This document shows positions 17,526-25,677 of a stretch of 64,000 nt of DNA, one piece after another. The translations under genes and the position numbers were made by a program. The notes below the pieces were generated by a model. It searched no databases, was not told the DNA's origin, and worked only from the letters and a program-made list of their open reading frames with translations. The stretch's first letter is position 1. The number at the start of each line of letters is the position of its first letter. This stretch comes from Stenotrophomonas lactitubi. Its GTDB lineage: Bacteria; Pseudomonadota; Gammaproteobacteria; Xanthomonadales; Xanthomonadaceae. The DNA lies in NCBI RefSeq assembly GCF_002803515.1, contig NZ_PHQX01000001.1:1302001-1366000 (forward strand), written 5' to 3'.

Positions 17526-19190
17526 ATGTCTCAAGTGCAGGAAATTAGCATCCAGCTGGATGGGATCAGCAACGTTTTAAAGACACGTCGATTTCACGTT
17601 CCGGCCTACCAGCGATCCTATGCTTGGGAAGCTGAGCATGTGGGCGCCTTGCTGTCGGACATCGGGGATGCGATCAAGAACAGCGAGAAGGAGTACTTCC
17701 TGGGCTCGGTGGTCATCACAGGGCCAGTTGATCGTCGCTTCGACGTCGTTGACGGTCAGCAGAGACTGACCACAGTCAGTCTGCTAATCGCGACGATTCG
17801 AAACAAGTTTGTCTCCGAAGGAGATCTGGAGGCGGGGACTTCCATTAGGAATGACTTCCTGGCGAGCGTTGATCGCAAAACGAAAGAGCGCGAGCCGAAG
17901 CTCACGCTAAACGAAGTGGACAACGAGCTCTATCAAGAGTTGATTGAAGGGCAAGGACTGATCGATGAGGCTAGGTATCCCCGCCAGTCTCACAAGAGGT
18001 TGCTGTCCGCGTCCGCTGTCATGCGAGACTTCATCGATAACCTTTACGCGCTCTCGCATGAGCCGGACGATGAGCTACATGAGTGGCTGGACTACTTGGA
18101 GTCAAATCTCAAGGTGATTCTGGTAATTGCTCCGGATGACAGCAACGCGTTTGTTATTTTTGAGACTCTCAATGACCGTGGTCTGGAGCTCGCGATTTCT
18201 GACCTTCTGAAGAACTACCTGTTTCATAGGTCGGCCGATAAGATTGAAGAGTCCAAGAATCGATGGTTGACGATGGTGACGATCTTGGAGAGCGTCTCTG
18301 ACGACCCCTTGGTGGTTACATATCTTCGACACTTCGCGATGTCGCGGTATGGCCTTGTCAGAGAGAAAGAGCTGTTCGGGCTAATCAAGCGAAAGGTGAC
18401 GACCAAGAAGGCCGCTCTCCAGTTTGCATCCGATTTGAGCATGACCGCGCGCACGTATGCTGCCTTGATCAATACCGAGCACGAGCTTTGGCTTAAGTAC
18501 GACTCAGGAATCAGAGATGCAGTCGCTACGTTCAACCTGCTTGGTATGGTCCAAGTTCGTCCGCTCTTGCTCGCGATCGTTGACAAGTTCTCAGTGTCCG
18601 CCGCAGCTAGAGCTTTCAAAACCTTGGTGGCTGTCGCCGTGCGCTTCCAGATAGTCGGAGGTGCAGGTGGCGGTACGTTGGAGAGGATCTATGCGGATGC
18701 GGCCAAGGGTGTGACGGAAGGGCGGCTGAAAAACATTGATGAGATTCTCAAGGAATTCTCTGTTTTGCCGAATGATTCCTCGTTCATGTCAGCATTCGCC
18801 GTCGCAACGATCTCCAAGCAGTCGCTGGCGCGCTACTACCTTCGGATGCTTGAGGGTGCATCTAATTCAGAGCTGGTCCCAAATCCTGATGTTACGAAAG
18901 TGAACCTTGAACACGTTCTTCCTCAGACTCCTGCAGATAAGTGGTCTGGCTGGAGTCAGGAGGATGCGCGTGCATACGTAAAACGGCTCGGGAATCTTGC
19001 AATTGTCTCGCAGAAGATTAATAGCACCATAGGAAACGAGGGGTTCGACAAGAAGCGTAAAGAGCTCGAAAAGTCGAGCTTTGCTTTCACCAAGATGATC
19101 TCAAACTACTCGCAGTGGACTCCAAAAGACGTGGAAGACCGGCAGTTTAAGATGGCGGAGGCCGCTGTGAAGGTGTGGTCCATCAAGTAA
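17526..19190 (+). CDS. DUF262 / DUF1524 protein (GmrSD-like nuclease), putative defence gene
   Basis: A 554-residue protein. The N-terminal DUF262 (ParB/sulfiredoxin-like) domain has VPAYQRSYAW (25-34) and DGQQR (76-80), the NTP-dependent motif of GmrS. The C-terminal DUF1524 His-Me-type nuclease domain has LEHVLPQ (His463) and the following RLGNLAIVSQ...KINST block, as in GmrD. Fused GmrSD-type proteins are Type IV restriction enzymes that cut modified phage DNA, and others occur in BREX islands as BrxU. Composition is visibly less GC-rich than its neighbours, so it was probably acquired by transfer. It lies alone between ssrA and the integrase, so it could be phage cargo or a separate island gene. 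Confidence 0.87.
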   Translation: MSQVQEISIQLDGISNVLKTRRFHVPAYQRSYAWEAEHVGALLSDIGDAIKNSEKEYFLGSVVITGPVDRRFDVVDGQQRLTTVSLLIATIRNKFVSEGDLEAGTSIRNDFLASVDRKTKEREPKLTLNEVDNELYQELIEGQGLIDEARYPRQSHKRLLSASAVMRDFIDNLYALSHEPDDELHEWLDYLESNLKVILVIAPDDSNAFVIFETLNDRGLELAISDLLKNYLFHRSADKIEESKNRWLTMVTILESVSDDPLVVTYLRHFAMSRYGLVREKELFGLIKRKVTTKKAALQFASDLSMTARTYAALINTEHELWLKYDSGIRDAVATFNLLGMVQVRPLLLAIVDKFSVSAAARAFKTLVAVAVRFQIVGGAGGGTLERIYADAAKGVTEGRLKNIDEILKEFSVLPNDSSFMSAFAVATISKQSLARYYLRMLEGASNSELVPNPDVTKVNLEHVLPQTPADKWSGWSQEDARAYVKRLGNLAIVSQKINSTIGNEGFDKKRKELEKSSFAFTKMISNYSQWTPKDVEDRQFKMAEAAVKVWSIK

Positions 19191-19203
19191 CAGGGGATCG
19201 CAT

Positions 19204-19225
19204 GGCACGCCCTCACGGGCGTGCC
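19204..19225. terminator. Hairpin between the convergent DUF262 and integrase genes
   Basis: A perfect 9-bp stem (GGCACGCCC / GGGCGTGCC) with loop TCAC lies in the 83-bp gap between two convergent genes. There is no T-run, so it may be a weak or Rho-assisted bidirectional terminator. The prophage left attachment site could also lie in this gap. Confidence 0.5.
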
Positions 19226-19273
19226 AGCGGCTAACCGGTAAGGCGGGCGCTTCATCCATATTGCTATGCAGCT

Positions 19274-20428
19274 CTAGGCGGCGACCCACAACGCAGCAGC
19301 CTTGGCGCCGGCATCGGGCACTATTGACGGGATCCACCGGCCGTACTTCTTGGCGGTGATCGTCCAGTCCCGGTGCCCCATCTGCCGCGCCACCCACATC
19401 ACGTTCTCACCGGCGCTGAGCGCCTGGGAGGCGAAGGTGTGGCGCATCTGATACGGGTACCGATACCGCACCCCTGCCTTGCGCAGCGCGCGCTGCCATT
19501 CGCCGGCGCGGATGCTCTGATCCGACCCCCACCGCGAGTTGGTCCTGGGATCGTGGAAGACGAACTCGCCGGCGGTGGCGGTGTGGGCCCGCTGAGCCTT
19601 CAGGGCATCGATCGCCGGCTGCAGCAGCTGCACCTCGCGCACGCCGGACTCGGTCTTGGGGGCTTTCATCTTGCCCATGACCCATGCGCGCCGGATCTTG
19701 ACGGTGCCCTTGCGCCAATCGATGTCCGACCAGCAGAGACCAATCATTTCCGAGGTCCGCAGGCCCGTGGCGAAGTTGAACTGGCAGTAATTGCGGACCT
19801 GGTCCTCGCGGCAGGCGGCAAGGATCGCCTGGACTTCCTCCGGTGTGAAGGGATCGACCTCTTCCCGCGCGTTGGCCTTGGCACGCCGCTTCACCCTGAA
19901 GCCGTCCAGAGGGTTGCTCGGGATCAAGTCATCGGCCACGGCCTCATCGAGGGCACCGCGGAGCGGGCCCAGGACGTTGTTGATGCGCTTGGCCGAGGTC
20001 GACTCGTCGAATGTGGCCACCAGTTCCTTCAGCGCGATACGATCGAAGTCACGCAGCGCGATCGTTCCGCATCGCGGCACCAGGATGTTGTCGACGATGC
20101 GGCGGTACCCAATCAGGCTGCTGTGCTCGAGCTCAGGCTCCTTCTGTGCCAGCCACCGTGTCAGCACCTGCTCCAAGGTATCCAGAGCCGCCGGCTTCGC
20201 CGCCACCTGCACCGCGCGCTTGCTGCCGGGGAAGTGGGCGGCATAGTCGAACGTGCCCTTCTCGATCTCGACCTTGATCTGACCCAGCAGGTTCTCGCAG
20301 TACCGAAGGTTCCGTGCGGTCGGAGGGAGTTTGATCCGCTCACGGCACCGCTTGCCCCGGTAGTAGAAGTCTATTGCGATGCTGCTCTGTGTAGCTGGCC
20401 TGACGCCGCCTTGCCGTGCATTACCCAC
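19274..20428 (-). CDS. int: Tyrosine-recombinase integrase
   Basis: A 384-residue phage integrase. Near the N-terminus is a DUF3596-type arm-binding region (IAIDFYYRGKRCRERIKLPP), then a SAM-like core-binding domain and the catalytic domain. Catalytic residues with this start: Arg224 (GLRTSEM), Lys258, Arg329 (YQMRHTFAS), His352 (GHRD) and nucleophile Tyr362 (KYGRW). The usual His of HxxR is Tyr326. The start is the GTG at 20428, inside the excisionase gene, eight bases after GGAGGGG; this is much better than the upstream ATG-type start at 20500. The 57-bp overlap implies coupled translation with excisionase. Confidence 0.92.
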   Translation of the reverse strand: MGNARQGGVRPATQSSIAIDFYYRGKRCRERIKLPPTARNLRYCENLLGQIKVEIEKGTFDYAAHFPGSKRAVQVAAKPAALDTLEQVLTRWLAQKEPELEHSSLIGYRRIVDNILVPRCGTIALRDFDRIALKELVATFDESTSAKRINNVLGPLRGALDEAVADDLIPSNPLDGFRVKRRAKANAREEVDPFTPEEVQAILAACREDQVRNYCQFNFATGLRTSEMIGLCWSDIDWRKGTVKIRRAWVMGKMKAPKTESGVREVQLLQPAIDALKAQRAHTATAGEFVFHDPRTNSRWGSDQSIRAGEWQRALRKAGVRYRYPYQMRHTFASQALSAGENVMWVARQMGHRDWTITAKKYGRWIPSIVPDAGAKAAALWVAA

Positions 20429-20649
20429 TCTTCGTACCCCTCCAGGTCGATCAGGTTTCTTCCATCTGGCGCCTTGAAGAACACGGCGCCCTCCAGCCAA
20501 TCGCCACGCTTGATCTTCGAGTTGATGGCATCGACCGTGTAGCCGGTCAGTGCCTCGAACTGCTTCAGCGTGACGAATCGGACCGGCCGCAGGTTCGCGG
20601 GGGATCCGGTCCTCGACAATCCTCGTGACGAGGGTCCGTGGTTACTCAT
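20371..20649 (-). CDS. xis: Excisionase-like DNA-binding protein
   Basis: A 92-residue basic protein. Residues 26-75 form a MerR-like winged helix typical of phage excisionases (VTLKQFEALTGYTVDAINSK, then DGRNLIDLEGYEEWV). It should bend attachment-site DNA and direct the integrase towards excision. The gene overlaps both the integrase downstream and the small wHTH gene upstream. Confidence 0.8.
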   Translation of the reverse strand: MSNHGPSSRGLSRTGSPANLRPVRFVTLKQFEALTGYTVDAINSKIKRGDWLEGAVFFKAPDGRNLIDLEGYEEWVMHGKAASGQLHRAASQ

Positions 20650-20872
20650 GGGGCGACACCTGCAGGCTCCAGAGGACCGATGGGCGCTCGTCAGGGCCAT
20701 GGAAGGGCGCGCGCTGCACCCGGCCGGTCTTGGCCAGCTGGTGCAGGTAGCTGCTGACGCGGTTCGAAGGCAGCTGCAGTTCGGCGGCGAGCTCGCCGGC
20801 CAGGCCCGGCCCCTCCTGCAGCAGCTGCAGAATCCGGGTGGCAGTGCCATCGGCAATGCCTGCATCAGCCAT
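20642..20872 (-). CDS. Small winged-helix-like phage protein
   Basis: A 76-residue protein whose central part (ATRILQLLQEGPGLAGELAA then LPSNRVSSYLHQLAKTGRVQ) reads as a MarR/IclR-like helix-turn-helix with a wing. It is probably a regulator of the leftward operon or of excision. It overlaps its neighbours on both sides by eight bases. Confidence 0.65.
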   Translation of the reverse strand: MADAGIADGTATRILQLLQEGPGLAGELAAELQLPSNRVSSYLHQLAKTGRVQRAPFHGPDERPSVLWSLQVSPHE

Positions 20873-21134
20873 GGTGTGCCTCAGCTGCTGCCAGATGGCC
20901 CGGGCAACCGGTGCCGGTGTAGTCGAAGCCCTCACAGGGAGCGAGCGGGATGACCCTGCGGCCATTGGCCAGGTGGTCGGTCAGCACCCGGCGAGCTTCG
21001 GCTGCAGTTACCGGCTCACCGGGGGGATTCCGCTGGAAGAGCCCGTCCAGATCCTGATCGGTCATGTTCGACAGTGCGCCGGCGACGTCCAGGTGCACGT
21101 GGTAGTGCACGGGGAGGCGGTCAGAAGTACTCAT
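20865..21134 (-). CDS. Hypothetical phage protein
   Basis: An 89-residue acidic protein starting MSTSDRLPVHYHVHLDVAGA. No domain is recognised. It sits in a tightly overlapping early operon (overlap of eight bases downstream and four upstream), which supports it as a real gene. Confidence 0.6.
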   Translation of the reverse strand: MSTSDRLPVHYHVHLDVAGALSNMTDQDLDGLFQRNPPGEPVTAAEARRVLTDHLANGRRVIPLAPCEGFDYTGTGCPGHLAAAEAHHG

Positions 21135-21694
21135 GCGGTGGGCTCCTGGTCTTCGGTGTTGCGCTCGGCAGCATTCAAGGCGGCGCGCCGCTGGGCGAAG
21201 CCGCGGCAGGCGCTGATGGTGTTGCCGTGCTCGTCGACGGCTTCGTGGCAGAAGAAGGGGCACTCACCCGGGGTGGAGCAGTAGTCGGCGTCTTCCGTGG
21301 TCGGGAGGCACTGGTTGGCCACGGTGCCGGCGCGGAACGCACAGCCGCCGCAGAGCGGGCCAGGGTCGATGCCGGCGGCCAGCACGATGCCGTTGAGGGC
21401 ACCCAAGATGCAGGGCATGTTGACGCGCTCGGCCTCGTGCGGCCACACGTGGCCGTGCAGCACCAGCAGATCCTTGGCCTGCTCGCTGGCGTTGAAGGCG
21501 ACCTGGTTGGCCAGGCCAATGAACTCGCCGAACAGATCGATCATGGCGACGTTGCCGATCTGCTCGGCTAAACGCCGGAGCGCCGGCCGGCGCAGATCCA
21601 TTGGAACCGCCGCGATCGTGCGCAGCTCCTTGGCCAGGTCAGGATGGATGTTATGGTCGGCGGCGGCGCCGGCGTGCGTTGCGGTGTCAGCCAT
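21131..21694 (-). CDS. Hypothetical phage protein with Cys-rich C-terminal part
   Basis: A 187-residue protein. The N-terminal two thirds look helical. From about residue 100 there are eight Cys (CGGC, QCLP, YCSTPGECPFFC, ACRG), an arrangement suggesting metal binding. No family recognised. It has four-base and eight-base overlaps with its neighbours. Confidence 0.62.
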   Translation of the reverse strand: MADTATHAGAAADHNIHPDLAKELRTIAAVPMDLRRPALRRLAEQIGNVAMIDLFGEFIGLANQVAFNASEQAKDLLVLHGHVWPHEAERVNMPCILGALNGIVLAAGIDPGPLCGGCAFRAGTVANQCLPTTEDADYCSTPGECPFFCHEAVDEHGNTISACRGFAQRRAALNAAERNTEDQEPTA

Positions 21695-21863
21695 TGGGCT
21701 TCTCCTTCGCAATGGCGATCATGTGCGTGGATCCCATGATCTGAACGCTCTTGACGTACCGATCGCCGGCGCAGACCACCGCATAGTCGTTCATGAGGAT
21801 CCGCTTCTGCAGGACTTCACCCGTACTGGGGTTGGTGACGGTCACCTTGATTGGCTCAGCCAT
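21687..21863 (-). CDS. Small hypothetical phage protein
   Basis: A 58-residue, probably all-beta protein starting MAEPIKVTVTNPSTGEVLQK. The start at 21863 is chosen by overlap with the neighbouring stop codon. No function recognised. Confidence 0.55.
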   Translation of the reverse strand: MAEPIKVTVTNPSTGEVLQKRILMNDYAVVCAGDRYVKSVQIMGSTHMIAIAKEKPNG

Positions 21864-22596
21864 GCTCGGCCTCCGCCAGCGGCGCAGGCGCGGCAATGTC
21901 GCAGGGCAGGCCCGTCGGCTCGGCAGCGTCGGCGGCATCGTCGTATGCCCGGACCGCTCCGGCGATCGCGTACAGGCGCCAGAGGAAGTGGAACGTGTAC
22001 TGCTGCAGGGACGATGCGTATTCCCAGGCGTCGGTGATCCGGAAGTCGCTGTAGTCCGGGTCGGTTGGCTCGAAGTCCGACATGGCCCTGATCGCGTTTC
22101 TCAGGGCATCGTGATCTTCCGAGTCGCTCAGCACTTCGCGCTCAAGCTCCTGCCACAGCCGGGCCACCCATTCCGGGGTCGACTCGTCCGGATCCGCCAG
22201 ATCGTCTGGGTCCACGCGTTCCTCGACGTATTCCTTGAACAGGCGCGTCACCAGGTCACGGAAGAGGCGCGCGCTGAACTCCTTCTTCTCGCCGTCGTTG
22301 GCCACGCACTTCTCGGCCCAGTAGCCATCGTTCACGAACAGGCCGCCGGCCTTTTCGTGCTCCGCGGGCTTGGCACGGAAGTACTCGAACATGTCGCGCA
22401 GGCGGTTGAAGACTGCGGTGCCCATGTCGCCGGAGATCGCCAGGTGCCCGGGCCAGGTCACGATGTCGAAGCCGTAGCAGTAGGTGCCAGGGCGCCGGAA
22501 CTGCAGGTGGCGGTGCACGCCGTCATTGACCACAACGCGCAGCTCGTGCGTGGCCGTATCAGCGAGAAAGCGGGGGAGGACGTCACTGCGGTTCAT
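21856..22596 (-). CDS. Hypothetical phage protein, acidic
   Basis: A 246-residue soluble, strongly acidic protein with several helices rich in aromatic residues (WEYASSLQQYTFHFLWRLYA near the C-terminus). I do not recognise a domain. It overlaps the PP-loop gene upstream by 14 bases and the small gene downstream by eight. Confidence 0.65.
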   Translation of the reverse strand: MNRSDVLPRFLADTATHELRVVVNDGVHRHLQFRRPGTYCYGFDIVTWPGHLAISGDMGTAVFNRLRDMFEYFRAKPAEHEKAGGLFVNDGYWAEKCVANDGEKKEFSARLFRDLVTRLFKEYVEERVDPDDLADPDESTPEWVARLWQELEREVLSDSEDHDALRNAIRAMSDFEPTDPDYSDFRITDAWEYASSLQQYTFHFLWRLYAIAGAVRAYDDAADAAEPTGLPCDIAAPAPLAEAEHG

Positions 22597-23737
22597 GGGT
22601 ATCTCCGGACTTTGCGGGTGAGGGCTGGGCAGCCTTCAGGGCGGTTTGCCAGGCAGGCACTGGGCTGTCATCGGCGTCGAGCAGCTGCAACAAGCCCGGG
22701 CGGTGCCCCGCGACGATGCGGCCGCCGGCGTGCATCACCTGCAGAACCTGCGACTTCTTGGTGAGCGGCGGCCGATGGGCTTGGGCCTGTTCCATGGTTG
22801 CCTCCGTTTCGCAGAGGCCAAGGTCGGACGAACAGCCGCCTCCGCCCTGCTGTTGAAAGAAGATGTCGTACTGCCTTCCACCCCGGCTGGTGCGGCTCCA
22901 CTCCACGAGGGTGTCGATCCGCGAATAGGTGCCAGGGCGATCCACGTCGGTTGGATCTGTCACCGCTGGGAAAAAGGTGGCACTGCCCCGCTTGTTGGCC
23001 GCGGCGACCACGGCCTCCCAGTCGCGGATCCTGTCGATGTGGTGAGGGAAGAGGTCAGCGATGTTGCGGAGCTCCGATTTCCGGCAGTTGATGCAAGGCA
23101 TGCAGCCGACGCGCCCCATCCCGAGGGCATAGAGTGGGTTGGGCTCGATGCCATGCCGGCGGTGCTGGTCCCACACCTGCTGGACAGTCCAGTCGAAGAT
23201 CGGACGCCACACGTGACAGCCGGACTCATGGCGATTGAAGCGGGGTTGCTTGGCGCGGTGGGCTGATTCCTCAGCGCGAATCCCGAGCCATTGCAGAACT
23301 GGCCCAGCCTTCAGCATGGGACCGACTACCTGTGTCGTAATCGGAAGGGTCTTCAGTTCCTCGGTGCAGAACTGGGCCATGCGGGACGGGAATCGGCCTT
23401 TGCTGATGCACAGATCGAGAAACGGATTGCCGGTAGGCTCGTGTAGCGCCGCAGCCTGGCGCACCACGTCGCCGGGGATTCCTTGCGTTGGCCATTTCTC
23501 CAGGATGTATTCGCGGTGCTGGGCTAGCTGTCGTGTGAAGTCAGCACGGACGGTTTCGACTTCCGGGCCCCCCGTCTTGTGAGCCAGCTCTGCCACGTAG
23601 TCGTAGACGCGCTGGTCTTCGTTGCCGGTGTCGGCAAACACGGCGCGGAACGGCCTGCCCAGCTCCAAGGCACGCAGATACACGGCGGTGCTGTCCTTTC
23701 CGCCGGATACGTTCACCAAGTGCTGTATGCCCGCCAT
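22583..23737 (-). CDS. PP-loop ATPase, phosphoadenosine-phosphosulfate-reductase family
   Basis: A 384-residue member of the PAPS reductase / adenine-nucleotide alpha-hydrolase superfamily. The PP-loop SGGKDS is at residues 10-15, with DTGNED in strand 2. A zinc- or cluster-type motif GCMPCINC follows in the second half, with more Cys near the C-terminus (GGGGCSSDLGLCE). Phage members are not thought to serve sulfate assimilation. Relatives such as DndC/SspD modify DNA with sulfur, and others modify tRNA bases. No dnd/ssp partners are visible, so the substrate is open. Confidence 0.82.
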   Translation of the reverse strand: MAGIQHLVNVSGGKDSTAVYLRALELGRPFRAVFADTGNEDQRVYDYVAELAHKTGGPEVETVRADFTRQLAQHREYILEKWPTQGIPGDVVRQAAALHEPTGNPFLDLCISKGRFPSRMAQFCTEELKTLPITTQVVGPMLKAGPVLQWLGIRAEESAHRAKQPRFNRHESGCHVWRPIFDWTVQQVWDQHRRHGIEPNPLYALGMGRVGCMPCINCRKSELRNIADLFPHHIDRIRDWEAVVAAANKRGSATFFPAVTDPTDVDRPGTYSRIDTLVEWSRTSRGGRQYDIFFQQQGGGGCSSDLGLCETEATMEQAQAHRPPLTKKSQVLQVMHAGGRIVAGHRPGLLQLLDADDSPVPAWQTALKAAQPSPAKSGDTHEPQ

Positions 23738-23741
23738 GCCG

Positions 23742-24002
23742 TCAGCGCCTCGGGCCTGCGGGCAGCGTGGGCAGCTGTTGGGGCTCGGCCACCGCTGCGG
23801 TCAGATTTCCGGTTTCATGGGCCAACCGGATTGCGTCGAGCTCGACCTTTACCGCGCCGATGTAGGTGGTGGCCACGATGGTTGTAGCCTTGGCGCGCTC
23901 GATGACCTGTCCCATCTGCTCGGCGCTCAGGTCGTCATCGCCCAGGCGTTCGAGCATGGCAACCAGGTGGTCGCGGACATCACTGACCTTGTTCTTCATC
24001 AT
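23742..24002 (-). CDS. Hypothetical helical phage protein
   Basis: An 86-residue protein starting MMKNKVSDVRDHLVAMLERL, largely helical in its first 65 residues, with a Pro-rich tail. It lies between the HNH protein (23-base overlap) and the PP-loop gene (four-base gap). Function unknown. Confidence 0.6.
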   Translation of the reverse strand: MMKNKVSDVRDHLVAMLERLGDDDLSAEQMGQVIERAKATTIVATTYIGAVKVELDAIRLAHETGNLTAAVAEPQQLPTLPAGPRR

Positions 24003-24702
24003 CTTGCTCCTTGATTCGCCTCCTGACTCGGCGGGTGATTCGCGCCTTCAGGTGGACAAGTTCTTTCAGTTCCGGCGGGAACCGGTTGTGGTAGCTGTTG
24101 CGCCGCATGTTCTCGGCGAGGGTTACGGTCTCGAGGCGATCAGCAGTGATCTCTGCGGCGACCAGCGTCTTCAGGCCCGGCCGGAACACCACGATGTGTC
24201 CCTCCGGTACCGGGCCGTTCGCTGCCTGCCAGACCATCACGTGCACTGGGCGCCAGCGATTGACCGGGAACAGGGCTGGGTCGTCTGTGACCTTGCGCAT
24301 CAGCACCTTCCGTTTCGGATCGACCTTCTCGGTCCCGATCGGCACGTAGTTGCGCGCCTCGCTGGCTGGCCGACCCTTCTTGAATTGGGTGTCGCGCATG
24401 CGGCCTGCGTACCAGCCAGGACGGCGCAGCCCCTTGTTCGGCGGGGTGCTGCCGGGCTTGATTCGCGAAGCGATCGATCCCGGTTCCTGCGTACCGTTCC
24501 AGAGCGCGGCCAGCGGCTGGGTGTGGAAGTCCTCGGCCTTCTGCAGCCCCAGCGCTGCGGCGCGTCGATACACCGCTGCCTTGGGCCTCTCCAGGACGTG
24601 CGCGATCAGGAAGGCGGGGAACCGCGGCCAGTTCAGCCGCAGGGTCTCGTCCTCGTCCGCCGTCCAGCGCCGGCGCGCGTTGGGGTGTGACGTGCGCGCC
24701 AT
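23980..24702 (-). CDS. HNH-motif endonuclease-like protein
   Basis: A 240-residue basic protein. Residues 8-55 form a SANT/Myb-like helix-turn-helix (RRWTADEDETLRLNWPRFPA). The C-terminal half resembles HNH_3-type homing nucleases (WRPVHVMVWQAANGPVPEGH followed by VVFRPG). The region where the second HNH His is usually found reads VVFRP, so activity may be altered. It could be a free-standing homing-type enzyme or a phage nuclease with a recruiting DNA-binding domain. Confidence 0.75.
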   Translation of the reverse strand: MARTSHPNARRRWTADEDETLRLNWPRFPAFLIAHVLERPKAAVYRRAAALGLQKAEDFHTQPLAALWNGTQEPGSIASRIKPGSTPPNKGLRRPGWYAGRMRDTQFKKGRPASEARNYVPIGTEKVDPKRKVLMRKVTDDPALFPVNRWRPVHVMVWQAANGPVPEGHIVVFRPGLKTLVAAEITADRLETVTLAENMRRNSYHNRFPPELKELVHLKARITRRVRRRIKEQDDEEQGQ

Positions 24703-24705
24703 GGG

Positions 24706-25422
24706 TCACGGGTTCCACCCGGAACGCCCTGAAACGTGGGTCTGCTGCCGCGCGCGCTGCCGAACGGCTTCCTTCCGGAAGTACGCGCGGTGCTCGATCT
24801 TGTGGCCGCGGATGCGGAAGCCCCAGCTGCAGGCGCGCGGCGGCAGGGTCAGCACCAGCGTCCAGGTGCCTTCAGCCTGCAGGTCCTCGGCCAGCGCGAT
24901 GCGATGCCAGCCCTCAGCACGGCGGAACAACAGCTGGCCAGCGCCGTACCAGGTCGACGAATACGGTTCCTCGGCGATCGCGGACGGCACCGCGTCAGGT
25001 ACTGCCGGCAGCGGCCCGTCGTAGGGCCGGTGCTCGAAGTATCCGCCGCGCAGGATCAGGCTGAAGAACGACCAGGGGTGATCATGGAAGACGCCGCCGT
25101 GGTCACTGCTGCGGATGTGGTGCAGGCGCAAGGCCAACCAGGGCCGGGGCTGGCCACGGTCGTCGACGCCGGCGCGGCAGATGCGCAGCAGCCAGAAGCG
25201 ATCCATGTACGGCGTGCCGTCGGCGTTGACCAGGTGGAAGTAGGGCGTGCGGGCGCCGCGTCGAATCAGTGCGGTGGCAAGGCGGTCCAGCACGCGGCGG
25301 CCCATCGTGCGCGGCGGCGCCTGCAGATCCAGGTAACTACCGCAGCGGCCGCACGACTCCATATCCGGCCAGTCGCGCGCGCAGCCGAACAGGGCACACA
25401 GGAAGGCGCGAACGCGGTTCAT
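24706..25422 (-). CDS. Cupin-like phage protein with N-terminal zinc ribbon
   Basis: A 238-residue protein. Cys-Gly-Arg-Cys-Gly (CGRCG) near residue 24 suggests half of a zinc ribbon. The central part (SDHGGVFHDHPWSFFSLILR, then GGYFEHRPYDG) is a cupin metal-binding motif with paired His, followed later by RRAEGWHRI. Cupin-fold phage proteins may be sugar epimerases, dioxygenases or binding proteins; which one applies is not clear. Confidence 0.62.
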   Translation of the reverse strand: MNRVRAFLCALFGCARDWPDMESCGRCGSYLDLQAPPRTMGRRVLDRLATALIRRGARTPYFHLVNADGTPYMDRFWLLRICRAGVDDRGQPRPWLALRLHHIRSSDHGGVFHDHPWSFFSLILRGGYFEHRPYDGPLPAVPDAVPSAIAEEPYSSTWYGAGQLLFRRAEGWHRIALAEDLQAEGTWTLVLTLPPRACSWGFRIRGHKIEHRAYFRKEAVRQRARQQTHVSGRSGWNP

Positions 25423-25670
25423 GAGTGATCCCCCGTGTATGTGGGGATCAGGCCATTGGCCGCAGTCAGCGAGCCGGCCTGGATCTGGCGTACGCGGCGC
25501 GCGCGCTCGGCGTGGCCACCACCGGCCGGCGCCCAGGTTGTGCGGTGGCGTGGCGCAATGCGGCGCAGGTGCCTTGCCAGTTCCGGGCTGGCCACGCGTG
25601 CCTGAGCCAGCGCATGAGCCAGCAACATGTTGAGAGGGAAACGGCCGGTGATCAGGGAAGTCGGGTGCAT
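25419..25670 (-). CDS. Hypothetical basic phage protein
   Basis: An 83-residue Arg/Ala-rich protein, with GAGG seven bases before its ATG and a four-base overlap with the cupin-like gene. No domain recognised. Confidence 0.55.
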   Translation of the reverse strand: MHPTSLITGRFPLNMLLAHALAQARVASPELARHLRRIAPRHRTTWAPAGGGHAERARRVRQIQAGSLTAANGLIPTYTGDHS

Positions 25671-25677
25671 GGCAACC

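Noticed and set aside
22583..23737. Dnd/Ssp phosphorothioation system
   Set aside because: Only a DndC/SspD-like fold is suggested; no DndB, D, E or Ssp partners or nickase are visible nearby.
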